Positions 40,576 through 53,081 of a DNA stretch of 64,000 nucleotides are shown here, one piece after another; positions within the stretch are counted from its first letter, which is position 1, and every line of letters begins with the position of its first letter. Location of the stretch: assembly GCA_964016985.1 (NCBI GenBank), contig OZ024827.1:77888335-77952334 (forward strand). Direction: 5' to 3'. A model generated the notes under the pieces. The model was not told where the DNA came from, did not search any database, and saw only the letters and a list, made by a program, of their open reading frames with translations. This DNA comes from Anodontia alba. Taxonomy: Eukaryota > Mollusca > Bivalvia > Lucinida > Lucinidae. The position numbers and the translations under genes were made by a program.

Positions 40576-42042
40576 TTTTCGCAAATCTTCCAAAAAAGGA
40601 CCAAACCGTTCGGGAGATTTGCAATAACTCTACCAGCCATTTACTATGAAGTTTAAATTTTGTACCGATTAACTTTCATAGATTTTAGCAGACAGCACCA
40701 CAAGACCAGAATTAGGAAAAAAAGTCAACATTCTGAAATGACCTAGCATTTTATTATTTTAACCCTGACATGCCAACAGTAATTGTTTTCTTGCATTTTT
40801 AACTGCTCTTGGTGTCTGGGAAGGGCTGCGGTTTGTGATTGTGGCACTCTCTGGTCTTTTCTCTTACCTTTTTTTGGGAGCAAATTGTTTGCTTTAAGCG
40901 TAAATCTCTTTTCAGAAAGGGTTTGGTGTCCAAAAAATCAAATGTCTCCCTTGTAAAACCAATAGCATGGAAACTACGAAGTTCATCCAGTCCTAAAGAC
41001 CCAGATAAGCCCGATACTCTGCAGAATTTGAAACAAAGTAACCAATAACCGTACTGTCCCTAAATATGTACAACTCTGTTTGACTACCTGGCGATGTTTA
41101 AAGTAGCCGATGTTTAACTGAATTGCAGTGGGTACAAATTCTGCTCAGAAAGGTCAATATACACTGTTTCATAGTCATGTCTGTCTGTATACTTTCACAG
41201 AATGTGTCAAACACCAGTCAGTCAAATGGTGTCCTTTCCAAGGCGGGAATTTTGACATTGATCCATTCTGGTGTAATTCTAGCATTTTTGTGTAAAGCTG
41301 TCAACTTTATTTTCTTGTCTTGTACTGTACTGTACACTAACATTGGTGCCATGTTCCCATGTACCGTAGTTGGCAGTGCGGTTACCGCGTTTTATCTCGG
41401 TCCACTTTGTTTTCGTTTTTTCTTTCAGTCCGTAAATTGTTATTCTTGTATTTTCTGTTTATGATTGAAACTCCTCCAGAATATAAAGGTGAGAATTGGA
41501 AGTTCGCAAAGCCTGTTTAAAGCCAGCTATAATTTTAATACTCAGTCTGACGATCTTTATTGCTCCAGTTTCGTTTCTTTTCTCGTTCTGTTGACGATGA
41601 AAAAAGTAAGTAAAAGTACCCAGGGCATGTCGAATCACATCCTTCCACAGGCACCAAAAGAAAGAGAAATGAGGAATAAATAATAACAAAAAAGGACAAA
41701 AAACAACAACAACAAAAAAAAAAAAAAAAAAAAAAACAAAAGCAAAATTAAAAAAGAAAAAAAAAAAAGCAAAAAAAAAAGCAAAACAAAAGCCAAACAT
41801 GAAACCACCGATGTACAAACAAAGAACTGCAACAGAGGGGCCGCCTTGGGTTGGTTAGTAGGAAATCTACATGGGGGGTCGGGTGGGGTAAGGATCGGGG
41901 CTTAAACTAGTTTAACTCGCGCGAAACCTCACCCTTAATTCTTATACAGTTCCAAATTAAAATGTTTTGATGGTCCGCATAAGGGTCCTCCACCTCATCT
42001 GAGAACTATCACAGTGAAACACATGTAGTCAAAACCACTGTG
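40576..42042. other. Intergenic, diverged hairpin fragments and A-rich tract
   Basis: 40840-41010 contains a diverged family D core (TTTTTTTGGGAGCAAATTGT). 41690-41800 is an A-rich tract with scattered C and G. No gene is supported. Confidence 0.45.
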
Positions 42043-42324
42043 CATCACGATAACATGCCTATATAATTTTGACCCCCCTTAAATCCCACTTTTTATATAG
42101 TAAAACTGGGGTTTACAGGGGTATACATTATTTTTCTCGTTTCTGCTCAAAAATATATATTGTGGGTACTCGTTAGAACCGCCTCGCCGAGGCGGTTCTA
42201 ACGAGTACCCACAATCTATGTTTTGAGCAGAAATATGAAACATATCAGAGTTTTTTTATCTGAAAATTTTCATTATTTGGTGGTAAAATTTTCAATATAT
42301 TTGAATAGGCATGTTCTCGTAATG
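42043..42324 (-). mobile_element. Family A foldback element
   Basis: CATCACGATAACATGCCTAT to AGGCATGTTCTCGTAATG. The apex CCGCCTCGCCGAGGCGG is perfect. Confidence 0.9.
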
Positions 42325-42439
42325 GATAAAACAAAGCAAAGGGCTAAATGACGACCTCAAGGTAGAACACAAGAAAACCATAAACAGGACCACGATGGTC
42401 CTGACCACAGACATTGATAGTCAACCAGACATCTGAAAC

Positions 42440-42700
42440 AGCATGAGGAGGAAAATAAAAGTCAAAAAGGATTGTCTTTGGAAACAAAATACACACAAAG
42501 TCACGAAAATCGGAGACTCGTTTTGATTGAGTCTCTTCATATGCAACACTGTGCGAGGCTGCATACGCCCCAACCATTTAGTCTGAAGACCGATCCACGG
42601 TCGTGCACTGAAGTGCTGTTTTGGGCTGCGTTTCATGTAACTCTCTTACAATGTCTTGTGAGGTCTGTGTTTAGTGATTGTGGCTTTCAGATGGGTATCA
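42440..42700. repeat. Dispersed repeat E (GGAGACTCG / AGTCTCTTCATATGCA)
   Basis: AGGATTGTCTTTGGAAACAA, CGAAAATCGGAGACTCGTTT and GAGTCTCTTCATATGCAACA recur at 43495-43570, 47330-47410 and 47875-47960. An associated GGCTGTGCTTTGTGATTGTG block recurs near 44020, 45800, 47310 and 53765. Confidence 0.6.
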
Positions 42701-43640
42701 TGCTATTTATTTTTATTCATTTCTTTTGATACGTATGGCAATCCGTCAAGATGTGTAACAATGGTAATTACAGTACGTAGAATAAATACGGTAAAAGGTA
42801 AACCACAAGGAAGTCAATATACTGTGGAGTTTATTGACAAAAACAGATCATTATCAGACAGCACCAATGCACACGTTGATATGGCACACGTTTGTTCTTT
42901 AATATGTTCTTTTGTTTTCAAGAGCAACTTTTTTAGATTTTATTTGCTCTTGTGACTTATGGATTCAAACCTATATTTAAGTGTCGCGGTATATAAACCA
43001 GTAATATACTTCCTAACAGTGTATGTTGAATGTATAGAGGATATGTACGTCATAATTGACGTAACCAAAGAAAACGTAAACGTTATCATGTCGATTTCAG
43101 TACCTACCATATGAAGCGTAAGACAGATAAAACCAAATTTTCGTCAAATCAAAATAATTTTGGCACTAAACTGTTGCTAATTCTGTAATTGAAAAAATGA
43201 AATCCCACACCTGATAGTGTTTTTCAGAAACAGAGAATTTACAGGCGTTCAAAGAAACGAAGTTGCCATTTGCATCTGCACTGGTAACAATGAAGACTGC
43301 CGACGTATTCCGAAACGAGTAGTGAAAATAACACAGTCGTGATATTTTTTACATGTAAAGAAATATCGATTTTTTTTTTCACGCGTGAAAATATCATTTT
43401 TTATTCTTTTCGGATATTCATTGATTTCATCGCTTGAAATAAAACAAAGACTTTTCTTTTAGACAAATGCGTTAAAATTAAAAATTTAAAAGGTTGTCTT
43501 TGGAAACAAAAGCGCACAAAAGAACGAAAATCGGAGACTCGGTTTAATTAAGTCTCTTCATATACAGCAGTTCAAATAATAAAATCGTATTCCACGCTTT
43601 TGATGCCACAAAAATCCGCCACCATTTGCGATATAAAGCC

Positions 43641-43919
43641 CAATACGAAAACACGCCTATTCAGAAAAATTCACCTCCAAAAACTGAAAAAATTCAGATT
43701 AAAAACTCTGATATTTTTCATATTTCTGCTCAAAACATATATAGTGGGTACTCGTTATTTAGAACCGCCTCGGCGAGGTGGCTCTAACGAGTACCCACAA
43801 TCTATGTTTTTGAGCAGAAATAAGAAGAAAAAAAATAACGTATACCTTGTAGACCCCAGTTTACTATATAAATGTGGGGTTTAAGTGGGTCAAATTTATA
43901 TAGACGTGTTTTCGTGATG
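43641..43919 (+). mobile_element. Family A foldback element
   Basis: CAATACGAAAACACGCCTAT to AGACGTGTTTTCGTGATG. The hairpin left arm has an extra TTAT (CTCGTTATTTAGAACC). Confidence 0.88.
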
Positions 43920-44285
43920 CGTATACCATTATGCAGGCATGCGTTATTCGTGAGGTATTTCATATGTGGCGTTTGTTTCCTCAATGTTCATCATCTCTCC
44001 TTCTGTCGATGCCTCGGGAAGGCTGTGCTTTGTGATTATCATGATTGTGATGGCATTTCCTCGGTATCTTTACTTATGTTTTTGCATTTATCTCTTGAAT
44101 TTAATTTCCGTATGCAATTAGATGTCGAATATGTGAAACTGTACCATCCGGATTTCTTCTAATGTGCTGTATAGTTAACTCTGCTATGCCTTCCCTATAT
44201 GATTCTCTTCTTACTTCAACTTCGTAATCGCCCACAAGCCCCCGTTTTATGTACTGCGGAGTAAAAACAAAAACGAAGTTAATAC

Positions 44286-44467
44286 TTAACCCTGGTCCTG
44301 TTGAACCCAGATATGCACTGTTTTTGCAAAAATCGTAGATCTAGATCAATTGGATTGAAATAGCCAACTGATCTGGATCTGCACTGTTTGTCATTAAGTA
44401 TGTAAATTTGTATCAACAACCTGATAAAAGGAAGTGGGCGTGGCATCTTAATTTATATAGCATGGCG
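44286..44467 (+). mobile_element. TTAA-family foldback MITE, right end decayed
   Basis: TTAACCCTGGTCCTGTTGAA on the left; GATCTAGATCAATTGGATTG and AACTGATCTGGATCTGCACT arms. The right TIR is reduced to TATAGCATGG. Confidence 0.65.
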
Positions 44468-44817
44468 CCCTGTTTTTTCACGTGAACACAAATACTATTT
44501 AGGTAACCATCTAAAGTCCACAGCACATTTGTGAGCACAAGTGCTCTGGAACCTTACAGGTTACAATGTTTTGCTATTATTGACAGCATATTAAGTATTT
44601 GAAAACACTGAATCTACTTTAAAGAAATATATAGGGACAAATAGTTTTATTTTACCAAAATAGGTAGACTTTTGTATCACACTTAAAAGAAAAAAAAACA
44701 ACTATGAAGGTATATTTTTATTGAACCACTGAGTAAAGGTCTCCTCTGAAAATATATATATTTTTTTTATTTCTCCAGGACTTTAAATTACCTAAATTTC
44801 TCCAGGACTTTAAAGAT

Positions 44818-44965
44818 AGCCTTGGCGAGGCGGTTCTGACGAGTACCACAATCTATGTTTTTTAGCAAAATAAGGAAAATAATGTATACCCCTGTAAACC
44901 CCAGTTTTTCTATATAAAAGTGGGGTTTAAGAGGGTCAAAATTATATATGCGTGTTTTCGTAATG
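44818..44965 (+). mobile_element. Family A element, right half only
   Basis: It starts at the apex (CTTGGCGAGGCGGTTCTGAC) and runs to CGTGTTTTCGTAATG. Repeat R2 follows within 25 bases. Confidence 0.8.
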
Positions 44966-44984
44966 GAAAGTCATTTTTTTTGCA

Positions 44985-45500
44985 TGGTGCTTTACTCAGA
45001 AGAAGTAAATTTGCAAAGTTGTGTCATGATTCAATGCAAAACCATTTGTCGTAACTACCTATGCACCAAAAGTTTTATTCTATTCAGTGCTTTTTTATTA
45101 AAAAAAAAATGTCATAGTAAAATAGGCTGCGAAATATGCAAAGATTGACAGGGTAGGTAGTTTGAATACATTTTTTTCAACAGGTTCGACTTGTTCAAAA
45201 TTTCTGAAATTCTCACAATATTGTTATGGAACATCAATAATTCAAAGGTAGTGACAAAAAGCAAAAAATGTTTTGTAATAGATTTTTTTTTTCTAAAAAT
45301 TCAGTTTATTATAGAAATTGCATAGGTCAGACCAATTTTTGGCCATAAAATTAACTTAACGGTGACTATTTGAAAATTAAGGACAGGAACAGAAACGACA
45401 AATGGCTCATGATAAGATATTGTCAATCGCAAATCATCTTTTCTCCATTTAGAATAAAACGCCGGACGAAAAACGTCTTTCCGAAGGATGTCGAAAGCGC
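44985..45500 (+). repeat. Dispersed repeat R2, copy 1
   Basis: CAGAAGAAGTAAATTTGCAA, CATTTGTCGTAACTACC, GATAAGATATTGTCAA and AACGTCTTTCCGAAGGATGT occur in the same order at 57665-58268. The last block also lies at 25580-25660. It has no coding capacity. Confidence 0.75.
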
Positions 45501-45684
45501 AGTAGGGCTAGTATGTCTTAACAGTGGACAATGAAAAATGAGTCTGCTCTTTTCGTTTATTTTATGTGTTTCATATTTCTAAAGGATCTATCATTTCTGA
45601 AAGTTTTCTCATTTATTGCATGCCTTTTACTTTTAAGAAACTAGAAAAGATAAAATTAGCCAGCGCACGACTTAACCTACAATA

Positions 45685-46075
45685 AGACTTGTGCAACCAG
45701 CGAAGACTCAGATCAGCCTGCGTTTCTCTTACCTTTTTTTTCATATGTGACGTTTGTTTTGTCGCTTTTTCCCCTCATCTTTCCTCCTTTTGGGTAAATC
45801 GGGAAAGCTGTGCTTCTTCATTATGGCATTTCCTGGGTATCTTAATTTGGGCCGCGCCAAGCGAAAATGCATGCATCTTTGAGCATGCGCAAAAACGCAC
45901 AGATTCATATTCATCCCACGCATGTATAAAGTCTCATCCGGGCATTTGCTCTCTCTTGATACATTCTATAGTGTCTAATGATTCTGTTAGCAGACAATGG
46001 AGACCCTGATCAAACTGCAGATGCGCAGGCTGATCTAGCCTTCGCTGCCCGCATTTGTCTGAAGACACGTTTTCG
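45685..46075. repeat. Palindromic element with AGCGAAGACTCAGATCAGCC ends
   Basis: ACCAGCGAAGACTCAGATCA on the left and CAGGCTGATCTAGCCTTCGC on the right are inverted. A repeat E-type block (TCGGGAAAGCTGTGC) lies between. It is the same motif class as 21400-21520. Confidence 0.5.
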
Positions 46076-46213
46076 CATAGCGCGGTCCATTTATTCTTTT
46101 ACAAACAAGCAAAATGGCATTTCAAAAGGTTTCTAAAGGAAACTTTAACATATAATTTAATAGTAAATTTTACAGTTTAGCAAATGTAACGAATCTCTAG
46201 ACTGAAAACTTAC

Positions 46214-46344
46214 AGGACCCACAAATATTGTTTTGGGTCTAAGTGACTCGAAATCCTTGTCGGCTTGCTTGCTTCCCCCAGACCGACGGTAAAATCCATA
46301 ATTCTGTTTAACTTCTACCCGCGTTGCACGTTTGAGGAGGGCAA
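46214..46344 (-). CDS. Host gene B, coding exon 2
   Basis: A 131 nt minus-strand exon with acceptor TTATAG before 46344 and donor GTAAGT at 46213-46208. Entered in phase 1 from the signal-peptide exon it reads V (split codon) then ALLKRATRVEVKQNYGFYRR and SGGSKQADKDFESLRPKTIF, VGP, ending in phase 0 with no stop. The KRATR and FYRR sites could be prohormone cleavage sites in a secreted precursor, but this is a guess. I do not recognise the family. The 7.6 kb intron upstream holds four family A copies and other repeats. Confidence 0.65.
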
Positions 46345-46384
46345 CTATAATGACAAAACAAATGATACAATTATATAATAACCA

Positions 46385-46618
46385 TTAACCTATTTATGTC
46401 CCAGTGCAAAAAAAAGGGACATTGGCCAACAATGTAGACACAGGTCAGACGCCGCAGAACGCGGCGTCGTCTGATCAGGGTCTACACTGTTTGCATTAAG
46501 TGCAGGAATTTCTATAAAACATGGTAATAATAAAAACTAACCAGACATTCCTTATATAGGAAATGGACTTGTCTAAAGATTTGAGTTAGAAGAGTCCACT
46601 CGGCATAAATGGGTTGAA
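46385..46618. mobile_element. TTAA-bounded hairpin element
   Basis: TTAACCTATTTATGTCCC on the left and GGCATAAATGGGTTGAA on the right. Central arms TGTAGACACAGGTCAGACGC and GTCTGATCAGGGTCTACACT. Confidence 0.65.
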
Positions 46619-46951
46619 TAAAGCACAGTCATCTGGAAACAAGGAAACCTGCATACATGGTTTATATTATATTATTATATAGATAACTTTGCTTACCCCG
46701 TTAGATGCACGATAATGAGTGCAGCCTCAAACGGAATGACGACATCTTCCTTAATCCTGACTGTACCTGATTATCGATGACATCGGTCGGATCCATCATG
46801 TTCCTACTTCTTGTTTTCATTTGCTCTCTTTACATCGCCATTAAGCCAAAAAAAGTGTTTGTGATGATGTGTGATTTCTTGCTATGTCTTTCTGAAGATT
46901 ATCCCTACGCTGATATTTAAAGCTGCATCAGAATTAAATGCCAAGTAAACA

Positions 46952-47229
46952 CATCACGAAAACATGCCTATATAATTTTGACCCCCTTAAACCCCACTTT
47001 TATATAGTAAAACTGGGGTTTACAGGGGTATACATTATTTTTCTTATTTCTGCTCAAAAACATAGATTGTGGGTACTCATTAGAACCGCCTCATTGAGGC
47101 GGTTCTAACGAGTACCCACAATCTATGTTTTGAGCAGAAATGTGAAAAATATCAGAATTTTTATCCGAAAATTTTCATTTTTTGGTGGTAAAATTTGAAG
47201 TATATTTGAATAGGCTTGTTTTCGTAATG
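46952..47229 (-). mobile_element. Family A foldback element
   Basis: CATCACGAAAACATGCCTAT to AGGCTTGTTTTCGTAATG. The apex CCGCCTCATTGAGGCGG keeps the stem and changes the loop. Confidence 0.9.
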
Positions 47230-47574
47230 ACATCTCAGTGTTCTGCTGTCCGTTCCAAGGTGGTTCAATTCTTCTTTGTTTGCACTCTTCTTTTTTCGGT
47301 ACCACGAGAAGGCCATGCTTTGTGACTGTGGCTGCTTTTGGAAACAAAGTACATACAAAAGAACGATAACCAGAGACTGTTTTATTAAGTCTCTTCGTAT
47401 GCAGCAATGTAATGTGCGAAGCTGCATACGCCCCTTCCCCCATCCTAACGGTTGCAAAAATGAGCTCTATGATCCCAAGGATCCCAAAGGAAATAAAACA
47501 AAATATGCACTATGATGAAGTCTCTGCGGTTTAAGGCCGCCGTATGGAACTTAACACCAGCTGCAGTGAAGTAA

Positions 47575-47857
47575 CATCACGAAAACATACCTATATAATT
47601 TTGACCCCCTAAAACCCAATTTTTATATAGTAAAACTGGGGTTTACAGGGGTATACATTAATTTTCTTATTTCTGCTCAAAAACATAGATTGTGGGTACT
47701 CGTTAGAACCGCCCCGCCGAGGCGGTTCTAACGAGTACCCACAATCTATGTTTTGAGCAGAAATAAGAAAAAAATATTAGGCTTTTTATTCTAAAAAAAA
47801 AAACAGATTTTGGAGGTAAAATTTTCTATATATTTGAATAGGCGTGTTTTCGTAATG
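47575..47857 (-). mobile_element. Family A foldback element
   Basis: CATCACGAAAACATACCTAT to AGGCGTGTTTTCGTAATG. One arm base is changed (CCGCCCCGCCGAGGCGG). Confidence 0.9.
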
Positions 47858-48109
47858 AAATAAAAATCTAAAAGGTGGCCTTTGAAAACAAAGAACACAA
47901 AAGAACGAAACTCGAAGACTCGGTTTTAGTAAATCTGTACATATGCAGCAATGTGTTTGAGAAGCAGCATACACCCCCTCCCAACTTAGAACCGTCTTAA
48001 ACGGTATTCAGTTTTCAAAGTAACTAGAATGGGCTCAATGATCCCAAAGGAAATATAATCTGCACTTTACAGAACGGAATACGATTTTTATTCTGTCTTA
48101 AGTAATACC

Positions 48110-48388
48110 CATTACGAAAACACGCCTATTCAAATATATAGAAAATTTAACCTCAAAAAACTGAAAATTTTCAGATAAAAAACTCCGATAGTTTTCAGAT
48201 TTCTGTTCAAAACATAGATTGTTGGTACTCGTTAGAACCGCCTCGGCGAGGCGGTTCTAATGAGTACCCACAACCTATGTTTTTAAGCAGAAATAAGAAA
48301 AATAATGTATACTCCTGTAAACCCCAGTTTTACTATATAAAAGTGGGGTTTAAGGGGGTCAAAATCATATAGGCATGTTTTCGTGATG
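48110..48388 (+). mobile_element. Family A foldback element
   Basis: CATTACGAAAACACGCCTAT to AGGCATGTTTTCGTGATG. The hairpin is nearly perfect. An AACGTC-type element begins at its right edge. Confidence 0.9.
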
Positions 48389-48487
48389 TTAACGTCGACG
48401 CATGACGTTGCACTGATGTTAGTGTGACTTTGTATAAACTCCATGACGCTACATTGACGTTATATATGACGCTGCATCTGGCCCGCT
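48388..48487. repeat. AACGTC-type short element
   Basis: TTAACGTCGACGCATGACGT through ATATGACGCTGCATCTGGCC, CGCTGGG. Degenerate. Confidence 0.5.
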
Positions 48488-48489
48488 GG

Positions 48490-49198
48490 GAATAGTTAGC
48501 ACTCTGCAAGTTCTATATTTACAAACGTACTTTGTCAAGAACTTTTACTGTTTTATTCAGTCCCGTGTACAAACAGAAAAATGTAAAAATTTCATCTCAA
48601 ATCAAATTTGAAGAGTTTTAATTCTAGTGTACATTGGGTAACGGTCTATCAAGTTTGTGTTGTACATGCATTCTCTAGCACAATTATAATTGATTATCAT
48701 AGCAAAGATTAATGTAAAAATAAGAAATATTTGAATAACACTTCTTCCGAAACCGTTGAAACGATTTGAGCCCAACTTATGTGTAAGTTTTTTTTTTTTT
48801 TAAATACATTTTAATATGCCGATGGTTCAACGTGATTGGTTGCCATAACCAAATTTCCATATATTTACAATGAGAAAGTGGTTAAATGACAGCGTGTCAG
48901 AATATTGTTTGGTGGTAATATTGTTTAGCAAACTGACAACATAACATTAGCTATCTACCTGGTTAAGCATGTTTTCTAAATCAAAAAGAGAAAAAGTACA
49001 GAAAATGTCCAGGAAACTGTTTTTCTACATTTCACATTTGCTGAAGCTATGCTATAATAATTTCACCCAAGTTAACATCTCTAAAGCACGAATAGCCAAA
49101 ATTGTGACAAAACCGGTTCTGTATTCCTGACTTACAGGATTCTGATGTTGATTATTCTTTGTGTAGCCTTGTGGCTGCGTGCTGTGGGACTTTTGTTT
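48490..49198. other. Unassigned AT-rich intron sequence of gene B
   Basis: No hairpin, repeat or open frame with supporting features is seen in this stretch. Confidence 0.4.
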
Positions 49199-49518
49199 CA
49201 TTACGAAAACACGCCTATTCAAATATATTGAAAATTTCACCACCAAAAACTGAAAGTTTTCAGATAAAAAATTCTGATAGTTCTTATTTCTGCTCAAAAC
49301 ATAGATTGTGGGTACTCGTTAGAACCGCCTTTCTGCTCAAAACATAGATTGTGGTATTCGTTAGAACAGCCTCGCCGAGGCGGTTCTAACGAATACTCAC
49401 AATCAACGTTTTTGAGCAGAAATAAGAAAAATAATGTATACCCTTGTAATCCCCAGTTTTGCTATATAAAAATGGGGTTTTAAGGGGGTAAAAGCTATAT
49501 AGGTATGTTTTCGTGGTG
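49199..49518 (+). mobile_element. Family A element with internal arm duplication
   Basis: CATTACGAAAACACGCCTAT to AGGTATGTTTTCGTGGTG. The left arm from TTTCTGCTCAAAACATAGAT to AGAACCGCC occurs twice (49284-49330 and 49330-49372), so the copy is about 40 bp longer. Confidence 0.88.
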
Positions 49519-49750
49519 TCATGTCTTGTGCGTATGTTGTCTGATTATTGTATTTTGTGGATCCTGTTTAGCGGTGTGATCATGTTGTTGGGGCAACCGG
49601 GTGTCAGTTGCGTTGCTTTTCTTTGGTTTGTGCCATGTGTATTGTCTGTCATGACTTCTTTGCCATTCCTCTTTGTGTCATTGGTAGGCTATGTTCTATG
49701 ATTGTGGCTAGTCGTGGACATCTTCTACACTATTTTTTTGCCTAGGGTGA

Positions 49751-49990
49751 AACCTGTGTAAGAGAGACACCTTTGAGACTGCGTTTAGTGGTTGATGTGG
49801 AAAAGTGACTGTCTTATAAAGGTACCTGTCATGTAATTTTGCTAGCAAAATTTACCTGACTGTCTTATAAAGGTACCTGTCATGTAATTTTGCTAGCAAA
49901 ATTACATGACAGGTAACTTTATAAGACTGACACCTTTTCCACATCAACCACTATTTAAAGTCAATATCAAAGGGGTTCTCTTACACTGTA
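49751..49990. mobile_element. MITE with GTGTAAGAGA ends and internal duplication
   Basis: GTGTAAGAGAGACACCTTTG on the left is inverted on the right (CAAAGGGGTTCTCTTACAC). GTTGATGTGGAAAAGTG pairs with CACCTTTTCCACATCAAC. TGACTGTCTTATAAAGGTAC to GCTAGCAAAAT is directly duplicated in the left arm. Confidence 0.8.
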
Positions 49991-50772
49991 TGCGTTTAAC
50001 AACCGTTGCCTTCACATGGGTTTCGTTTCATTTTGAAATGTTCGTTCCTATCCTGTCAGCGTTTACATTATGTTTAACCATGGGCAGATTACCTTTGAAG
50101 CTGACATTGGTTGAGAATTGGCTGATTTATTATTATCTCTATTCTTGAGTTGTACCACTTGTCATTCGTCCTTACCTATTGCAGAAACACCTCGCTGTAC
50201 CCGGTTTCTGGAATAATAGGCTGAAACGTAATATAAAAGGCAGTGAAATAGAAATAAATGACTGCTTAGAATAAACAGATCACTTGTTGTTTCTTGAACG
50301 GTCATTTTTTTGTTGTTGTTTAACACAAAGAACAAAACCCTCACGGATGTTTCTACTATTCGCTTGTTCAATGTCCGTACCGTCTTACCGTAACTGCCTA
50401 TCTAGCGAATTATCTAAAATACAATCACAAAACATTATCAAGCTTTGATCTATATATATATTGTACATCCTGTTTGTTCAGATGTGCATGTCCAAATATC
50501 TGTTAAATATGAGCTAAATTTGATTTATTTGAAATTGAATATCGCTCAGCCCAAGACAAGGAGGCGGGAGTAGTATTTCCATATCGTCATTTCAAACATA
50601 CCGGTCACTCAATGGAACATTTTTCAATTCTACCAGTGGAGAGAAAGCCATTTACCAAACTTCTGCTGCTTCTATATTGAAAATTATCAAAAGACGTGAG
50701 CATGGATCAAACGGATAATAGCCAAGCTCCCTACATTAAGAAAATAAATGTAATGTTAAATATGGGCATAAC

Positions 50773-50857
50773 CCAATAGGCACAATTTATACAACGTCGT
50801 ATGAACGTCGATGCAACGTCTTGACGTTGTGTCGACGTTAATGCGACGTTGTATAAA
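50773..50857. repeat. AACGTC-type palindromic short element
   Basis: ATACAACGTCGTATGAACGT, CGATGCAACGTCTTGACGTT and AATGCGACGTTGTATAAA, in nested palindromic order. Confidence 0.7.
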
Positions 50858-50876
50858 TAGAGGATCTTACATGTGT

Positions 50877-50995
50877 GGTCATTTAATATGAAATTTATTA
50901 AACGAGTTTGGGTAATTTGGGTGTATTTTGCGAGCCTTTGCGAGCAAAATACCGAAATTATCCAACGAGTTTCATAAATTTCATATTAAATGACC
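50877..50995. repeat. Long hairpin, about 55 bp arms
   Basis: GGTCATTTAATATGAAATTT on the left is perfectly inverted at the right. The apex is TTTTGCGAGCCTTTGCGAGC. Confidence 0.8.
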
Positions 50996-50999
50996 ACGA

Positions 51000-52866
51000 A
51001 TATAAGATTCTGTTTATCACATGGCCCTTCCGATGACAAAAATGCACAAAATATATTTTCAAAGATAAAGGCTTTCCATAGCTAAGCGGAACAACTCACT
51101 ACCAAGGATTCAATAGTACTACGCAACAAAAATAGTTCGCATAATATTTGATAAGTACCGAAAATAACTAGAAACAAGATAAATATGCCATTTATTACTT
51201 CGTTAAACTGTAGGAAATAATGACGATTTTAGTTGTGCTAATAAATATTTCATTCCAATAAATCAATTCAAAAGTAAATATTTCATTGAACAACGTCATT
51301 CAGCGAGTCAATACGTCACTGAGAATCAGTAGGGAAATCCCCCACAGTCAGCTGTCGTATTTAAAGGTCATTGACCTTGATCAATACAGACACACTCAAG
51401 TAAATGAGAGATTTCAAGGCTATAAAACATTTTAACTGTTGTTTTGATATTAATTTGACACATTTATTGATTGTCTGAGTCATGTCATCCTCCAATGTTT
51501 TTTTGAAGGAGGTGATTTTTTTATTATTATTATTGACGGTTTGACGATATCGATGTTGAAAGTGCCTCCAAATATGTTGCCGGAAAACATCGAATTTTAA
51601 CCACCATGAATATTTCTAGTAGCCGTGTTATTCACATTGTGACAGTTTTGTGTCTTCCCCTCCATCGGTCTGACATTTATCGTTCATCTCAAAATCATCT
51701 CAAAGTTGAAGGCAGGATCTGTTCCAAATGTGAAAGTTGTATCGGCGAACGCGGACACCATCTTGGTTGCTATCAATAAGCGAAGTAATATTAATATTAA
51801 TGAGGGTAAATAGGCTAACCAATGGGAAGCCTTGCAGGTGTTATAACACGTGTGGTTATATGATATTTATGACATGGGTTATTTCACTGAATAACTTGAT
51901 GGTCATGTGATAAACGTCATTTGCCCACTTGGAGGTTTCCCATTTCTATTGTTACACCTTTTATGTTTTTCTGTGAACAAATGAGACATACACTCGCTTA
52001 ACTAAGTTATGTTGCTGGTACGTCGATGTTGCTAAATATCGAATACTGTCACTTTCTTACATTGATTTGTGTTCTTACGCTATTTATATGTCCAAAACTG
52101 TCGGAATGAGAGACAAATAGTGAAGACCCTTATCTGATACCGTCTGGTCTGGGTCTTCGCAGAATGCTTAGGGTAATATGGTATTTGGAACAGTTCATTA
52201 TTTTGATTTTTTAAGTAAAATAACAAACGGACTAGCAAATCCCGAAGATCCCGCTTAGACGGCTCACTACGAACTGTTTCATCTGCAGCTACACAAGTTA
52301 CACATGTTTATGCATTGATATGACACAACGTCGCTATAATGTGGTTTTGACGTTCTGTGTTTGCTTAAACGCTGACGCTACCGCTGGGCTTATCGTTTCT
52401 TTGGGTCAGTGATGCCACTGAATAATGAAATAGATATCAACGCAGATCAGGGTATAGCAGCAGCAAGTTTTAAGTAATCAAAGCACTGACAGCACTGGTG
52501 GGTCAATTGTCTCTGAGTGTAGGATGTTTCTGAACGGGGACTTCAGACTGTTTCATTTAACCCTTGACTTCCTGTAATTTAAGCAAACAGTGCATACCAT
52601 GCATGATCAGACTCCACGTACTGCGGCGTCTGATCTGGTTCTGCACTTTTTGCTAATGTCCCAGTCCAGGTTTTACAGAAACCCGTCTTTAAACGACACA
52701 GCGACAAGAATAGTGTGGCTATAAATAACCATTACCTGGATTTCCTACAAACCCATGGTTTGATTTTATTAGTCAATGATAATATCGTTGACAACCACCC
52801 CCTAAGGAAATTATGTATACTTTGGCTCGACTGTAAACAATCGATCCAAAAACGACAACAACAATA
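51000..52866. other. Intron of gene B, mostly unassigned
   Basis: The TTTATCACATGGCC block at 51013 is inverted at about 51900 (GGTCATGTGATAAAC), so much of this may be one larger decayed element of about 0.9-1.0 kb. 52310-52390 is a weak AACGTC-type remnant. 52555-52680 holds a hairpin of the CAGTGYAGACC class. No gene is seen. Confidence 0.45.
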
Positions 52867-53081
52867 TTAAAAGGGGAACTAATATACTTTCAGGGGAGGC
52901 ATTCTGTCAAAATCGGTTTGCTCCCCTTCTGAAAATGGGCCTACTTTAAATGGTAAGAATTCGCTCCCGTTTAGAGTAGTCCCTTTTCAGAAGGGGCTTC
53001 GTGTAAAGGAAAGCTAACGGGAGTCACAAAAGTTGTCTCCCTTGAAAAAAAAAAAATACCAAGTGTATCCAGTCCCATTAA
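52867..53081 (+). mobile_element. Family D hairpin element
   Basis: TTAAAAGGGGAACTAATATA to AGTGTATCCAGTCCCATTAA. Core GGGCCTACTTTAAATGG / TTTAGAGTAGTCCCTTTTCA. Its right TTAA is shared with the next element. Confidence 0.7.

Noticed and set aside
41123..41464. 113-codon hydrophobic plus-strand frame
   Set aside because: No family motif, no splice context and no similarity to known proteins that I recognise. Probably chance.
41459..41832. Phe-rich minus-strand frames that look like membrane proteins
   Set aside because: They are translations of the A-rich tract at 41690-41800.
46691..46770. Possible minus-strand exon reading VRIKEDVVIPFEAALIIVHL before a GTAAGC donor
   Set aside because: The entry phase would suit gene B, but the exit phase (2) makes the next exon hit a stop, and the acceptor has no pyrimidine tract. 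It was left out of the gene.
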